In this document: positions 54,589 to 63,937 of the stretch, in pieces
How the letters are laid out: the number at the start of each line of letters is the position of its first letter
Position numbering within the stretch: position 1 is the stretch's first letter
Origin: Enterococcus raffinosus
GTDB lineage: Bacteria > Bacillota > Bacilli > Lactobacillales > Enterococcaceae
DNA: 64,000 bases
Direction: 5' to 3'
Assembly: GCF_018917525.1 (NCBI RefSeq)
Contig: NZ_JAHLOS010000013.1
Location: 40,623 to 104,622 of the forward strand
Program-made: the position numbers and the translations under genes
Notes under the pieces: generated by a model
What the model saw: the letters and a program-made list of their open reading frames with translations, nothing else
Told to the model about the DNA's origin: nothing
Database searches by the model: none

Positions 54589-54598
54589 TGATAAAGCA

Positions 54599-54641
54599 AA
54601 CCCACACACCAAGCATTTTTTAGGCTCAGTGTGTGGGTTAT
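54599..54641 (+). terminator. Terminator after the PfkB gene
   Basis: AACCCACACAC / GTGTGTGGGTT stem with an inner AGC/GCT pairing, then ATTCGTTT. Confidence 0.82.
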
Positions 54642-54680
54642 TCGTTTCCCCCTCTTCCTCTTATACAAGAAATACGCAAT

Positions 54681-54715
54681 AAAAAATCCGATCACTTGAA
54701 TCAGTGACCGGACTT
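54681..54715 (-). terminator. Terminator after the MoaF-like gene
   Basis: Minus strand TCCGgTCACT / AGTGATCGGA followed by TTTTTT. Confidence 0.8.
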
Positions 54716-54727
54716 ACTAGTATCGAA

Positions 54728-55099
54728 TTAATGCTGTAGTGGTTCTAAATCTGGTTCGCCATTTTCCAAAATAAGCTGAAACGGACCTTCATGAACAGAA
54801 GGTCGGCGGCCACCGCGATATGCAGCATCCGTAAACGTCATAAAGCTTTTCACGTAATTATTGACTGTATCGACGGTATACGAAACACACAAACCGTCTT
54901 TTTCCACCCAATCGATCGAAAAAATCCCGCCCGGATATTCTTCAATATGAATGGTCTCAACGTCTGTTGCCCCCGCATCTTCTTCTCGAATCGATGTCCA
55001 TCGCAATTGATTGTCTGCTAAAAAATCAATGCGAAATTGCAGTCCCGAATTAAATAGTATTTTTGCTATTCTGCCTTCTAGTGGATGTTTCTTCATCAC
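54728..55099 (-). CDS. MoaF-related small beta-barrel protein
   Basis: 123 residues. The pattern FRIDFLADNQLRWTS, IEEYPGGIFSIDWVEKDGLCVSYTVD and a terminal GPFQLI resembles the MoaF-like calycin/lipocalin-type domain found as a small standalone protein in many Firmicutes. No signal peptide. The function is unknown; a role in molybdenum cofactor metabolism is not supported, since no moa genes are nearby. Monocistronic and divergent from the gene at 55247. Confidence 0.6.
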   Translation of the reverse strand: MMKKHPLEGRIAKILFNSGLQFRIDFLADNQLRWTSIREEDAGATDVETIHIEEYPGGIFSIDWVEKDGLCVSYTVDTVNNYVKSFMTFTDAAYRGGRRPSVHEGPFQLILENGEPDLEPLQH

Positions 55100-55246
55100 T
55101 ACACCTTCCCATTTCGCTGTTATTTTCTACTAGCTCTAACATACAGGTTTTCGTGTTGAATTGCACTGTTTTATTTGAAAATAGCTTTTAAATATTTCTA
55201 GTTTTGAGATAATACTTATATACAGCTAAGAAAGGCGGCAATCGAA

Positions 55247-56122
55247 ATGGATCGTGCATTGGAATTACGGATGAAGGTGGAAAAAAATGAAACAATTGAA
55301 GACCCTCTCGACTATCTTAATCACTCTGAAATCATCAAAAAATACAGTCAGTTAACCCAGTTAAAACCACTAGAAAAAATTTTTGCGTTAGTCGGCCTAG
55401 CTGAAATTCCCTACGCCGAAAAGCTCCCGCTCACTCAGGAATTGCTCGCTTTTGTGAATCAATATCTGGCAACACCAGAGGGTTTCGCTTTCACGGGAAA
55501 ATTAGAAGAGATCGTTCCCTGCTATAACGCCATGCTCTTTGAAGCCTATTGTCGACTCGGATTGGGAAAATCAGACGCCGCACAAAATGCACTTGATTGG
55601 ATCAAACAGTATCAAGTGTTTGATCGTCAGCAGAAAACACCTTGGCCCCACAAAGGCATCTGTAAATTTGGCGGTTGTATGAGGACTGTTCCCTGTTACA
55701 TCGGTATTGGAAAGACCGTGAGAGCGCTACTGACATACCAAGAAAAAGTTGATCAGCAAGATGAAAAAGTCAATGCTCTAATTCATCAGGGTGTGGAGTA
55801 CATGCTGCAGCACAATCTCTATCGCCGATTATCCAATGCCCAGCCGATCAGCCCGCACATTACAGAAAGTATGTTTCCGCAAAGCTACGTTCTTTCTTTA
55901 ACGGACTTAGTATATATTCTTCAAAAAAGTCAGTGTTCTACAGACCCACGTGCCCAAGATTTATTACAGCTAATTCAGCAAAAACAAACCAAAACAGGTG
56001 GTTGGAAAATTGAATATATCTATAAATATGCCGGCTACCTGCCTTTCAATGATCGTCGCAAAGATTCCGAATGGTTGACCTATCTCTATTCTCCAATTGA
56101 AAAAAGCTTGAGCGACGAATAA
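55247..56122 (+). CDS. Protein resembling prenyltransferase/squalene-cyclase-type alpha-barrel repeats
   Basis: 291 residues, cytoplasmic, mostly helical. Aromatic and GGW-type segments such as TKTGGWKIEYIY and YNAMLFEAYCRLGLG recall the helical repeats of terpenoid cyclase/prenyltransferase folds. A conserved-looking Cys/His cluster, HKGICKFGGCMRTVPCYIG with Cys139, Cys144 and Cys150, and a C-terminal LPFNDRRKDSEWLTYLY may form a binding site. It starts after AAAGGCGG at 55247 and is monocistronic. I do not recognise a characterised family; the assignment is by repeat appearance only. Confidence 0.6.
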   Translation: MDRALELRMKVEKNETIEDPLDYLNHSEIIKKYSQLTQLKPLEKIFALVGLAEIPYAEKLPLTQELLAFVNQYLATPEGFAFTGKLEEIVPCYNAMLFEAYCRLGLGKSDAAQNALDWIKQYQVFDRQQKTPWPHKGICKFGGCMRTVPCYIGIGKTVRALLTYQEKVDQQDEKVNALIHQGVEYMLQHNLYRRLSNAQPISPHITESMFPQSYVLSLTDLVYILQKSQCSTDPRAQDLLQLIQQKQTKTGGWKIEYIYKYAGYLPFNDRRKDSEWLTYLYSPIEKSLSDE

Positions 56123-56141
56123 ATTCGTTTCTCAAGCTTTA
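56101..56141. terminator. Terminator overlapping the stop codon of the helical-repeat gene
   Basis: AAAAAGCTTGAG / CTCAAGCTTT with an inner ACGAAT / ATTCGT stem. The left arm encodes the last residues of the gene, so coding and termination share sequence. It also serves the convergent nucleotidase gene. Confidence 0.82.
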
Positions 56142-56147
56142 AGTTTG

Positions 56148-56678
56148 CTAATATTTATTTTCAAAGTAGTTGGAAATTTCTGCCCAGTTATCCATTTTTA
56201 ATTCATAGGATTCATTGGCATTGTGATGAGCTGCGAAAAGAATCCCCTGCCCTTTAAACGATTTTAAATGACGGGAATGGTCGTCAATCAGGTAATCAGC
56301 AGAAATGATGGATTTGTCGCCGCAAAAAACATAATGAGTATCTGGTATGAATGGAAAATGCTCTTGTAACCATTCATATTTTGCATTGAAGGAAGTCGGA
56401 AAATCCATCGCCGCCGTGGTAATGAACAGTTCATGCTTCTCAGATAATTTTTTCAGTGCTTCTTGGGCCCCTTCAATCACAGGCAGATCAGAAAAATAGT
56501 CCTCTTCCCGGATCATCGCCCGAATAGCTTCGGCATGTTCAGGGCGAACATCCCGTAAATTTATCCCTTCTAAATCAGCTTTCGTATAACTGGCCTCGTA
56601 TTTTTCATTGTACAGTCTCAAAAGCTTTGCCGTAAAATCGGCAATAACCTCATCCATATCAATTGCGATTCGAACCAT
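56148..56678 (-). CDS. 5'(3')-deoxyribonucleotidase-like HAD phosphatase
   Basis: 176 residues. HAD motif I IDMDEVIADF (nucleophile Asp and acid/base Asp), a small helical cap, motif II LFITTAAMDFPTS, and motif IV YLIDDHSRHL. Size and pattern fit the 5' nucleotidase type C (NT5C) family, which dephosphorylates deoxyribonucleoside monophosphates. Monocistronic, with an AGGAGG-type site upstream of the start. Confidence 0.85.
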   Translation of the reverse strand: MVRIAIDMDEVIADFTAKLLRLYNEKYEASYTKADLEGINLRDVRPEHAEAIRAMIREEDYFSDLPVIEGAQEALKKLSEKHELFITTAAMDFPTSFNAKYEWLQEHFPFIPDTHYVFCGDKSIISADYLIDDHSRHLKSFKGQGILFAAHHNANESYELKMDNWAEISNYFENKY

Positions 56679-56785
56679 TCTTTATCCTCCTAAAATTCTC
56701 TAATCTTCACTCATCTTTACTGCTCATTATACTAAAAAGTTGCCTTGACGGGATGTCTTTTTATAATTTCCTCATAATAAACCAC

Positions 56786-56821
56786 AAAAGAAAACTGATC
56801 CTTAAATGATCTGTTTTTCTT
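56786..56821 (-). terminator. Terminator after the APC permease
   Basis: Minus strand AAAGAAAAACAGATC / GATCAGTTTTCTTT stem-loop. Confidence 0.75.
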
Positions 56822-56829
56822 TATGAAAG

Positions 56830-58206
56830 TTATTCTTCTGTCTTAGCTTCTCTCAACGTGCGTTCCTTGATGGACTTATCAATTAACCATTCACCGACCA
56901 CTACAGCCAAACCAACTCCAACTACTAAAAATAGCACATAGGAAACAGGATTCTCACCTTCTGGCGGCAGAAAGAAGAAAATTGTACTAAAGGCAAAGAA
57001 AATGAATTGCACACCTGCAACTACCTTTCCAACACCATCACCCCCAGGAATCCGAAATGGTCTTTCGATGTCTGGATCTTTCTTCCGTAGAGTAACAAAA
57101 GCGAAGGAAAGAACGATATACGGTAAAAAGAAAATAATTGATGTGAAGGAAAGCAGTGTCCAGAACAAGTTGGCGTTACTAGAAGCGATCAAGCCATAAA
57201 AGACCAACAACGCAGTGGAGGACAATCCTAAAAGAATCGCTGATCCAATTGGCGCATGTACTTTATTTGTTTTCGCGAAAATTTTCGGTAGTTCACCTTC
57301 TAATCCTGCTTCCAGCGCCGCCTTGTTTCCGCCAAGTGCCCAACTGAAAATGTAGCCTAAGAAAGCGATGAAAGAAATGATTGCCACGCCCACCATCACC
57401 TGCGTTCCAAAAACATTACCAAAAGCGGTGAACAGACCAGAATCAGGATCAATTTGATCAACTGGTAAAATAATCAGCATCGATACTGCGGCGATGATAT
57501 ATAAAACGATCGTACATATACCGCTAGAGAAAACAGCTTTCGGTACATTTTTACTGGGATTTTCCATCTCGCCCGCAGAACAGCTGATCAAATCATATCC
57601 AGTCAAGGCATAGACATAAACCGGCACAAGTGAAAAGAAACCCAAATCAAAATTTGGAATGATCGATTTCAATGAAAAGTCTGTTTGTGATCCTTTTGAA
57701 GTCAGCGTCATAACGGCGCCAACTATCAATGCCAGACAAGCGATCAATTTGCAAATCGTACTGATCATCGTCAGCCACTTGGCGTCTTGCAGGTCGATAC
57801 AGTTAAAAGCAACGATAAACCAGGTACAGATAATACAGAAAATAACCATACCCCAAACGGAAAGGTTCGGGAAGAACAGCATTTGCAGGATCGAGCCCAT
57901 CACCACTAAGGTCGAAGGGATAAAACCGGCAACGTTGATCCAATACCACCAAGTCGTTCGCGCGGCCCAGCGATCGCCATAGGCGCGCTTGATCCAGACG
58001 TAGATTCCGCCTTGATCGGGATAAGTCGAACCCAGCTCCGCACAAATCAACCTGTGTGAAAGAAAGAATGTCACCCCAAGTACGATAAAACAGAAAATCA
58101 ATGAGGGTCCCATCGATGCTTGCGATGCGATCAGTTCAAGCGAGAAAACCGCTGCAAATGACAGTGAAACGATATCGATAAAACCTAATTTTTTGACATT
58201 TTCCAT
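56830..58206 (-). CDS. aguD: APC-family amino acid/amine permease, probable agmatine-putrescine antiporter
   Basis: 458 residues with about twelve hydrophobic segments. APC pattern includes IDIVSLSFAAVFSLELIASQ at the N-terminus, YPDQGGIYVWIKRAYG, and GYDLISCSAGEMENPSKNVPKA. It is closely similar to the C-terminal fragment at 63202-63867 beside aguA. It follows a carbamoyltransferase gene by 18 bp in the same orientation. Agmatine/putrescine exchange is inferred from the agmatine deiminase genes in this block. As the only intact permease here, it probably supplies transport for the pathway. Confidence 0.85.
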   Translation of the reverse strand: MENVKKLGFIDIVSLSFAAVFSLELIASQASMGPSLIFCFIVLGVTFFLSHRLICAELGSTYPDQGGIYVWIKRAYGDRWAARTTWWYWINVAGFIPSTLVVMGSILQMLFFPNLSVWGMVIFCIICTWFIVAFNCIDLQDAKWLTMISTICKLIACLALIVGAVMTLTSKGSQTDFSLKSIIPNFDLGFFSLVPVYVYALTGYDLISCSAGEMENPSKNVPKAVFSSGICTIVLYIIAAVSMLIILPVDQIDPDSGLFTAFGNVFGTQVMVGVAIISFIAFLGYIFSWALGGNKAALEAGLEGELPKIFAKTNKVHAPIGSAILLGLSSTALLVFYGLIASSNANLFWTLLSFTSIIFFLPYIVLSFAFVTLRKKDPDIERPFRIPGGDGVGKVVAGVQFIFFAFSTIFFFLPPEGENPVSYVLFLVVGVGLAVVVGEWLIDKSIKERTLREAKTEE

Positions 58207-58224
58207 AGCTTGTCACTCCCCTTT

Positions 58225-59277
58225 CTAATTCAGTTTTTGATCGAGAAAGGCCCGCATTTTTCCTTCATAATAGATCTTGGTTTGTTCATCGGCTCTTTTC
58301 AACCGAGGATACAAATACCAGGCCAGCAGACCTCTTTGGACATGCAGCCGATTTTCCGCTTCCTGGAAAACCAAGGAACGTGTCGGATGATCCAGCACCT
58401 CGCTGGTGATCTCGACTTCACGATTGGCCGGCAGACAATGCATCGCCTTGCAATGCTCAGGTGCCATCTTCAACATCTCCATATTCAATTGGTAGCGGGG
58501 ATAAAAAGCTTCTGTCCGCTCCTCTTTTTCATCTTCATACCCATAATAATACCAAACATCCGGAATAATAAAATCCGCATTTTTTACAGCTTCTTCAACA
58601 TTTTCCGTCACAGTCAAAGTACCGCCAGTAAGTGCCATTTTCTTGTTTACTTTCTCAATTTCCGCTTGGCTAATGGAATATTTCGCCGGTGAAGCGATCG
58701 TGTAGTTCAAACCTAATGACGCCGCTAAATGTGCATGCTCCATCGACATGATGCCATTTTCACCTGAATCGCCGACGAAGACGACCTGAATATCATCCAA
58801 GGTTTTTCCTTGAGGCAGGTGCTCCATCATCGTCAAAACATCCGCCAATCCTTGTGTTGGATGAATGTAGTAGGTCATCGCGTTAAATACCGGAACCGTG
58901 GCATGTTTAGCCAGATTTAAGACCAACTCATGATCCTCCGTCCGCAACATGATGCCGTCACACATACTAGACAATACCTGAGCAGTGTCCTTGATGGCTT
59001 CGTGTGAGCCAAAATGGATCTCCCCCGGCTTCAAATAAAGTGCGTGCCCGCCTAGTTCAGTCATGGCGGTCTCGAAGGATACCCTTGTCCGAGTGGATGG
59101 CTCCTCAAAAATCATCGCTAAAGTCGCACTTTTTAATAATTGCGGGATCGCATTTTGGTAGGCGGCTTCCTTTAATTGGATAATGGTACTTAGAATATTT
59201 TGAATTTCTTCTTTTGACAGATCATAGTTATCTAAAAAATGCTTGGTTGGGTAGTTTTTATCATGAGACAATTTCAT
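58225..59277 (-). CDS. Carbamoyltransferase paralogue with altered substrate-loop motif
   Basis: 350 residues of the aspartate/ornithine carbamoyltransferase fold. Carbamoyl phosphate motif [18 protein letters not shown] and HCLPA are all present, so the catalytic machinery is intact. It is related to, but clearly different from, the putrescine carbamoyltransferase at 61066: where that enzyme has [11 protein letters not shown], this one has DVWYYYGYEDE, and it lacks the SMG loop of ornithine transcarbamylases. It is upstream of the permease and divergent from the RpiR regulator. The second substrate may be putrescine, a related diamine or another amine. GGAGG lies before the ATG. Confidence 0.82.
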   Translation of the reverse strand: MKLSHDKNYPTKHFLDNYDLSKEEIQNILSTIIQLKEAAYQNAIPQLLKSATLAMIFEEPSTRTRVSFETAMTELGGHALYLKPGEIHFGSHEAIKDTAQVLSSMCDGIMLRTEDHELVLNLAKHATVPVFNAMTYYIHPTQGLADVLTMMEHLPQGKTLDDIQVVFVGDSGENGIMSMEHAHLAASLGLNYTIASPAKYSISQAEIEKVNKKMALTGGTLTVTENVEEAVKNADFIIPDVWYYYGYEDEKEERTEAFYPRYQLNMEMLKMAPEHCKAMHCLPANREVEITSEVLDHPTRSLVFQEAENRLHVQRGLLAWYLYPRLKRADEQTKIYYEGKMRAFLDQKLN

Positions 59278-59364
59278 TTTGATAGACCTCCAGTTAGTCA
59301 GATTGCATTAATTAATGATCAAAAGTTAGGTTATAATAGAGTTACTAAGAAAGTAGGTGGTTTT

Positions 59365-60144
59365 TTGACAGAAACGAAAAATTTTTATACCGCAGCCAAT
59401 CAAAACATTTCGCATCTCAATGAATCCGAAAAGCGGATTTTTCAATATGTACTGAAGAACTTTGATGAAGCCAAGCACTACAGTATTCGCCAATTGGCAA
59501 AAAAATGCTTTGTCTCTTCGGCAACTATTTTCCGCTTTACTAAAAAATTGGGCTTTGAGGGCTACAGTGATTTCGTTGATAGCCTGTTGAATACCCCTGA
59601 AGCACCACAAACGATTCCCCACTCTGTGAAGCAAAAGGATTATCGTGAAGAATATTTAAAAAATGTGTTGGAATCCATCCGCGTGGCTGACCGCGAACGG
59701 ATGGAAACCTTTAATCAATTGCTGGATCACAATCCAATCATTTATTTGATCGGTGAAGAATTAGATTTGCAGGCTCTGCATTATATTGATTGGTTATTTA
59801 CCGCTCAAGGCTTCCATTCGATCTTGTTATCAGATAGAGCTGCGATTCGTCATGCAATCCATAATATCAAAGATGAGGATATTCTCTTTGTTTTTGATTA
59901 TACGGGAGATAGTCCTGCGATTATTGAAACGATCGAGCTTGTCAAACAATCCTCACAGGCAACGATCGTCTCCTTTACTAGAGCTGTCACCAATATCGTA
60001 CAGAATTTATGCGACATTGATTTTTACATTTTCACTGATGAGATCATTTATGACAGCTTAGACATGACCTCCCGCATCTCCATGATCGCGATTGTCGAGC
60101 TGATTCTTTATAAGCGTTTGAAGCGTCCCTTTACGAACGAATAA
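59365..60144 (+). CDS. RpiR/MurR-family regulator with SIS domain
   Basis: 259 residues from a TTG start at 59365 with AGGTGG four bases upstream; extending the frame further would overlap the divergent carbamoyltransferase start. N-terminal HTH_6 domain (SEKRIFQYVLKNFDEAKHYSI, KCFVSSATIFRFTKKLGFEGYSDF) and a C-terminal SIS-like domain (about 110-240). RpiR regulators are found beside agmatine deiminase genes in some Firmicutes such as Listeria. It lies between the two agmatine gene blocks, divergent from one and convergent with the other, overlapping the carbamate kinase end by 14 bp. Its TATAAT -10 is at about 59333-59338. Confidence 0.85.
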   Translation: MTETKNFYTAANQNISHLNESEKRIFQYVLKNFDEAKHYSIRQLAKKCFVSSATIFRFTKKLGFEGYSDFVDSLLNTPEAPQTIPHSVKQKDYREEYLKNVLESIRVADRERMETFNQLLDHNPIIYLIGEELDLQALHYIDWLFTAQGFHSILLSDRAAIRHAIHNIKDEDILFVFDYTGDSPAIIETIELVKQSSQATIVSFTRAVTNIVQNLCDIDFYIFTDEIIYDSLDMTSRISMIAIVELILYKRLKRPFTNE

Positions 60145-61054
60145 TCGTCCCTGTTTCTGCTGTGATTGCCTGAGCCACCTGCTCGAGATTGGCAATGATG
60201 GCAGTTTTTTCTTTGCCGCTGCTGACAAATTCGCAAGCGGCTTCAACCTTTGGCAGCATACTGCCGGCTGGAAATTGCTTTTCAGCGATATATTGCTGCA
60301 TCTCAGTTAAGGAAACTTCCTTCAGCGCTTGTTGGTTTTCCTTACCAAAGTTCACATAGACATAATCCACAGCTGTCAAAATTACAAAGACATCCGCCTC
60401 GATCAATGTTGCCATTTTTGCTGCGGCAAAATCCTTGTCAATTACCGCATCGATTCCTTCATATCTGGTTCCTTTATAGACAACGGGAATTCCACCGCCA
60501 CCGCAGGCAATAACGACCTGTCCAGCATCGACCAATGTTTTTAAACTAACCTTTTCATAAATATCCACCGGTTTCGGTGATGGAACGACACGGCGCCAAC
60601 CTCTGCCGGCATCCTCTCGATAACAAATACCGGTCTCTGCCATTAACCGTTGCGCATCTTTCTCAGTGTAGTAGCCACCGATTGGTTTGGCTGGTTGTTG
60701 AAATGCAGGGTCTTGTGCATCAACTACAACCTGTGTCAGCATCGAGATCACGGGTACATCCTCCACACCGCGACTAACCAGCTCCTCATCGATCGCTTGT
60801 TGCAAATGATAGCCGATATAGCCCTGACTCATAGCGATACATTCCGCTAACGGCATGACTTCCTTTTCACCGCTCTTCTCAAAAGCTAGACGGATCTGCC
60901 CAACCTGTGGACCATTACCATGAGCAATTACCACCTTATGTTCTTGAACAATCAGGTCTGCGATGGATTTTGCGGCTAATTGCGCACGTGATAATTGTTC
61001 ATTGACAGAGTTGCCTAATGCATTGCCGCCTAACGCTACTACGATTTTTGCCAT
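60131..61054 (-). CDS. aguC: Carbamate kinase
   Basis: 307 residues, normal for the family. Starts MAKIVVALGGNALG, has AHGNGPQVGQI near 45, VIACGGGGIPVV near 210 and KDFAAAKMA. It converts carbamoyl phosphate and ADP to ATP and carbamate, the energy-yielding last step of agmatine catabolism. Directly downstream of the putrescine carbamoyltransferase. Confidence 0.94.
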   Translation of the reverse strand: MAKIVVALGGNALGNSVNEQLSRAQLAAKSIADLIVQEHKVVIAHGNGPQVGQIRLAFEKSGEKEVMPLAECIAMSQGYIGYHLQQAIDEELVSRGVEDVPVISMLTQVVVDAQDPAFQQPAKPIGGYYTEKDAQRLMAETGICYREDAGRGWRRVVPSPKPVDIYEKVSLKTLVDAGQVVIACGGGGIPVVYKGTRYEGIDAVIDKDFAAAKMATLIEADVFVILTAVDYVYVNFGKENQQALKEVSLTEMQQYIAEKQFPAGSMLPKVEAACEFVSSGKEKTAIIANLEQVAQAITAETGTIIRS

Positions 61055-61065
61055 ACTAATCCCGC

Positions 61066-62073
61066 CTATTCTAAGTTTTTCATAAAGTCATCTAACTTCT
61101 CTTTAGCCGCCAATTGTTCATATTCGCTGCCATCACGTTGATACTTAGTCAAATAGACTAGCAAACCGCGCATCGCCGTTAACCGATTCTCTGCCTCATC
61201 AAAAGCCAATGAACTTGAGGAATCTAACACTTCATCCGTAACCTCTTCTCCTCTAGTTGCTGGCAAACAGTGTAAGAACTTCACGCCTAAGCTGCATTGT
61301 GTCAACAACTCGCGATTGACCTGGAATTTCGGCATAAAGATCCGATTCCGTTCCTCCGGTGATAATTCACTTTCGTATAACCCATACCAAACATCCGTGT
61401 AAACAAAATCCGTCCCCGGCAGCGCCTGCTCTGGATCATCCGTGACCAACCAGCTGCCGCCATTTTCCTGAACATTCTTTTCTAAAATCGCTTGATATTC
61501 TTCAGTCAACTGATAACCTTTTGGTCCGTAATGGACAAAGTGCATCCCTAATTTGGTAGTAATGAATCCCAAGGACGCACATACCTGTGTCGCATCTCCA
61601 ACAAAAGTTACTTTACAGTCTTCCAGTCGTTTTCCCTCCGGCAAATTTTCCGCGATCGTACACAGGTCACCAATTTCCTGCGTTGGATGATTGTAATCAC
61701 TCATGGCATTGATGATTGGAACCGTCGCTGCCTCAGCCAAATCAACAACCGTCTGATGTTCCACCACCCGCGCCATTACCACATCGACTAAACGAGAGAG
61801 AACTTTCCCGGTATCCTCGATGGTTTCATGTCCGCCTAATTGGATCATTCCCGGCCCTAAATACTGCGCGTGTCCGCCTAATTGCTCCATCGCTGTTTCA
61901 AAAGAAACCCGCGTCCGGGTCGAGCTTTGCTGGAAGATCATTCCCAACGTTTTCCGCCGCATCAATCGTGGATAATAGCCTTTTTTTACACAATCCTTGA
62001 TCAGTAATGATAAGTCGATAATGTCTATCAGTTCCTGTTTGCTAAAATCATTCGTATCAATAAAGTGTCTCAT
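61066..62073 (-). CDS. aguB: Putrescine carbamoyltransferase
   Basis: 335 residues. Cleaves carbamoylputrescine to putrescine and carbamoyl phosphate. [32 protein letters not shown], the PTC signature [11 protein letters not shown] and [15 protein letters not shown] are present, closely matching the enterococcal enzyme as I know it. Lies between agmatine deiminase and carbamate kinase, with 12-bp gaps on both sides. Confidence 0.95.
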   Translation of the reverse strand: MRHFIDTNDFSKQELIDIIDLSLLIKDCVKKGYYPRLMRRKTLGMIFQQSSTRTRVSFETAMEQLGGHAQYLGPGMIQLGGHETIEDTGKVLSRLVDVVMARVVEHQTVVDLAEAATVPIINAMSDYNHPTQEIGDLCTIAENLPEGKRLEDCKVTFVGDATQVCASLGFITTKLGMHFVHYGPKGYQLTEEYQAILEKNVQENGGSWLVTDDPEQALPGTDFVYTDVWYGLYESELSPEERNRIFMPKFQVNRELLTQCSLGVKFLHCLPATRGEEVTDEVLDSSSSLAFDEAENRLTAMRGLLVYLTKYQRDGSEYEQLAAKEKLDDFMKNLE

Positions 62074-62085
62074 TCTGTTCTCTCC

Positions 62086-63180
62086 TTATCCCTTTGGCTG
62101 CTGCTGTGTGATACAGTGAATATTTCCACCGCCGTATACGACCTGTCTTGTTTGCACGCCGACGATCTCATAATCAGGAAACATCTCCTGCAATTGTTCC
62201 AATGCCAGCGCATCATTTTTATCGCCGTATTGCGGTGCGATGATTGCACCATTTGTGATCAAGAAGTTCATATAAGAGGTGATACAGATATCATCCGCGT
62301 GTCTTGGGATACTACCTGCCACAGTATCGACTTCATATTCTTCTCCGTACGTCACCGGATCGATCGTGGTACAAAGCTTATGGACTTTTAATTTTCGGCC
62401 TTTGGCATCAGTTTGACTGCTTAAGTAGTCGTAGGTTTCTTTGGCCACTTCGTAAAATGGATGCTTTTTGTCATCTGTGTAAATACACGCCGCTTCTCCT
62501 GGGCGAACGAAGCAAGCAATATCATCCACGTGTCCGTTGGTTTCTTCCGGATCAATCCCATTTTTGATCCATAAGACTTTTTCACAATTCAAATAGTCCT
62601 TCAGCATGTCTTCGATTTCTGCTTTATTCATGTGTGGATTCCGGCCTTCCGATAATAGACACATTTCCGTGACCATCACCGTTCCCTCACCATCCACATG
62701 AATCGAACCGCCCTCTAAAACAAAATCCGGCGTATGATACGTATCAATATACTCAATCTCACAAACCTTTTGCGCTAGTTTCTGGTCCTCTGCCCATGGA
62801 AAGTACAAGCCGTCCACCAAACCGCCCCACGCATTGAAATCCCAATCAACTGCCCGAACATCGCCTTTGTCATTGACTACAAAAGTCGATCCGCAATCCC
62901 GCATCCACGCATCATCATTCGCTACCTCAACCACACGGATATTCTCCGGCAGCTTATTACGGCAGTTTTCATATTGTCTAGCAGAGACACACATTGTCAC
63001 TGGGGTGAACTTACTGATCGCATTTGCTACATCGGTAAATGCTTTTTGCGCATCGGTGCCGCCGTGCTGCCAATTATCTGGACGCTCCGGCCAAATCATC
63101 CAAATTTGCTTGTGAGGTTCAAACTCCCCTGGCATCCGATAGCCATCTTTTTTAGGGGTCGAAGCAAGTCTTTTTGCCAT
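62086..63180 (-). CDS. aguA: Agmatine deiminase
   Basis: 364 residues, normal length. Hydrolyses agmatine to carbamoylputrescine and ammonia. Guanidine-modifying (GME) fold with WPERPDNWQHGG, DAWMRDCGST, LEGGSIHVDGEGT, ETNGHVDDIA and the catalytic Cys356 in GGGNIHCITQQQPKG. First intact gene of the aguA-aguB-aguC operon, 21 bp after the truncated permease. Confidence 0.95.
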   Translation of the reverse strand: MAKRLASTPKKDGYRMPGEFEPHKQIWMIWPERPDNWQHGGTDAQKAFTDVANAISKFTPVTMCVSARQYENCRNKLPENIRVVEVANDDAWMRDCGSTFVVNDKGDVRAVDWDFNAWGGLVDGLYFPWAEDQKLAQKVCEIEYIDTYHTPDFVLEGGSIHVDGEGTVMVTEMCLLSEGRNPHMNKAEIEDMLKDYLNCEKVLWIKNGIDPEETNGHVDDIACFVRPGEAACIYTDDKKHPFYEVAKETYDYLSSQTDAKGRKLKVHKLCTTIDPVTYGEEYEVDTVAGSIPRHADDICITSYMNFLITNGAIIAPQYGDKNDALALEQLQEMFPDYEIVGVQTRQVVYGGGNIHCITQQQPKG

Positions 63181-63201
63181 TTAAAAACACTCCTTTTATT
63201 T

Positions 63202-63888
63202 TTACGCATCGATAACTGATGCTTTTTGCTGTTTCATCGCCATATGGATCAGGCCTTCACCACACCCGATTGATAGAATCAAGCCCACAACTAAACTGAT
63301 CACATAAAGCTGAGGATTTTCTCCTTCCGGCGGGATTAAAAATGAAATACTACCGAAAATTAAGAACACACTGTGAACAATGGCCACCAAGTAAGCCGTT
63401 TTCTTTCCAAAAGGTACTTTAAACGGTCGGGTGATCTCAGGGTCCATTTTTCGCAATTTCAAAAAGGTAAAACTTAATACGATATAAGGCAAGAAAAAGA
63501 TAATCGAGGTAAAAGCTAATAAGGTCCAAAATAGATTTTCACTCGTGCTGGCAGTGATTCCATAAAATATCAGCAAGCCTGTTGATACAATTCCCAGCAA
63601 TATAGCCGAACCCACCGGTGCATACGCACGATTCGTCTTCGCAAAAATCTTGGGAAGTTCTCCGCTTTCGCCGGCTTCAAGTGCTACCTTATTTCCGCCT
63701 AATGCCCAACCAAAGACATACCCTAAGAAACCGATAAAGGTGACCATTCCAATAAAATTAACCAGCCATTTGCTGCCAAACATCACAACGATCGTGTCAA
63801 AAAGCCCCGATGTTTCGCTAATGGCACTAGAAGGCAAGACCAGTAAAATCGCAGAAGCTGCTAACATGTAAAAGATGATGGTAAGAAA
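63202..63888 (-). pseudogene. Truncated APC permease (aguD remnant), N-terminal half missing
   Basis: Only the C-terminal ~225 residues of an APC permease remain. They align with residues about 235-458 of the permease at 56830 (for example GYVFGWALGGNKVALEAGESGELPKIFAKTNR). Upstream the frame runs back to a TGA just before GFLTIIFYML and no ribosome binding site supports an internal start, so the first ~230 residues are gone. Beyond the break is a hairpin and the end of a different gene. In related agmatine clusters an intact antiporter sits here, so this looks like a deletion or insertion event. Confidence 0.8.
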
Positions 63889-63889
63889 A

Positions 63890-63922
63890 CCTCAGGAGAA
63901 AACCGCTCCTGAGGACTTTTTG
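63890..63922. terminator. Terminator hairpin at the permease truncation junction
   Basis: CCTCAGGAG / CTCCTGAGG with GACTTTTTG on one side and GGTTTTCTT on the other. It lies exactly where homology to aguD stops and serves the gene entering from the right edge. Confidence 0.8.
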
Positions 63923-63937
63923 TTTAGATGAATCATT

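Noticed and set aside
59239..59364. Longer N-terminus for the RpiR regulator
   Set aside because: It would overlap the start of the divergent carbamoyltransferase and has no ribosome binding site; the TTG at 59365 has AGGTGG and begins right at the conserved domain.
63202..63867. Functional short permease starting at the internal ATG at 63867
   Set aside because: No ribosome binding site, the ATG lies in the middle of a membrane helix, and half of the transport core would be missing.
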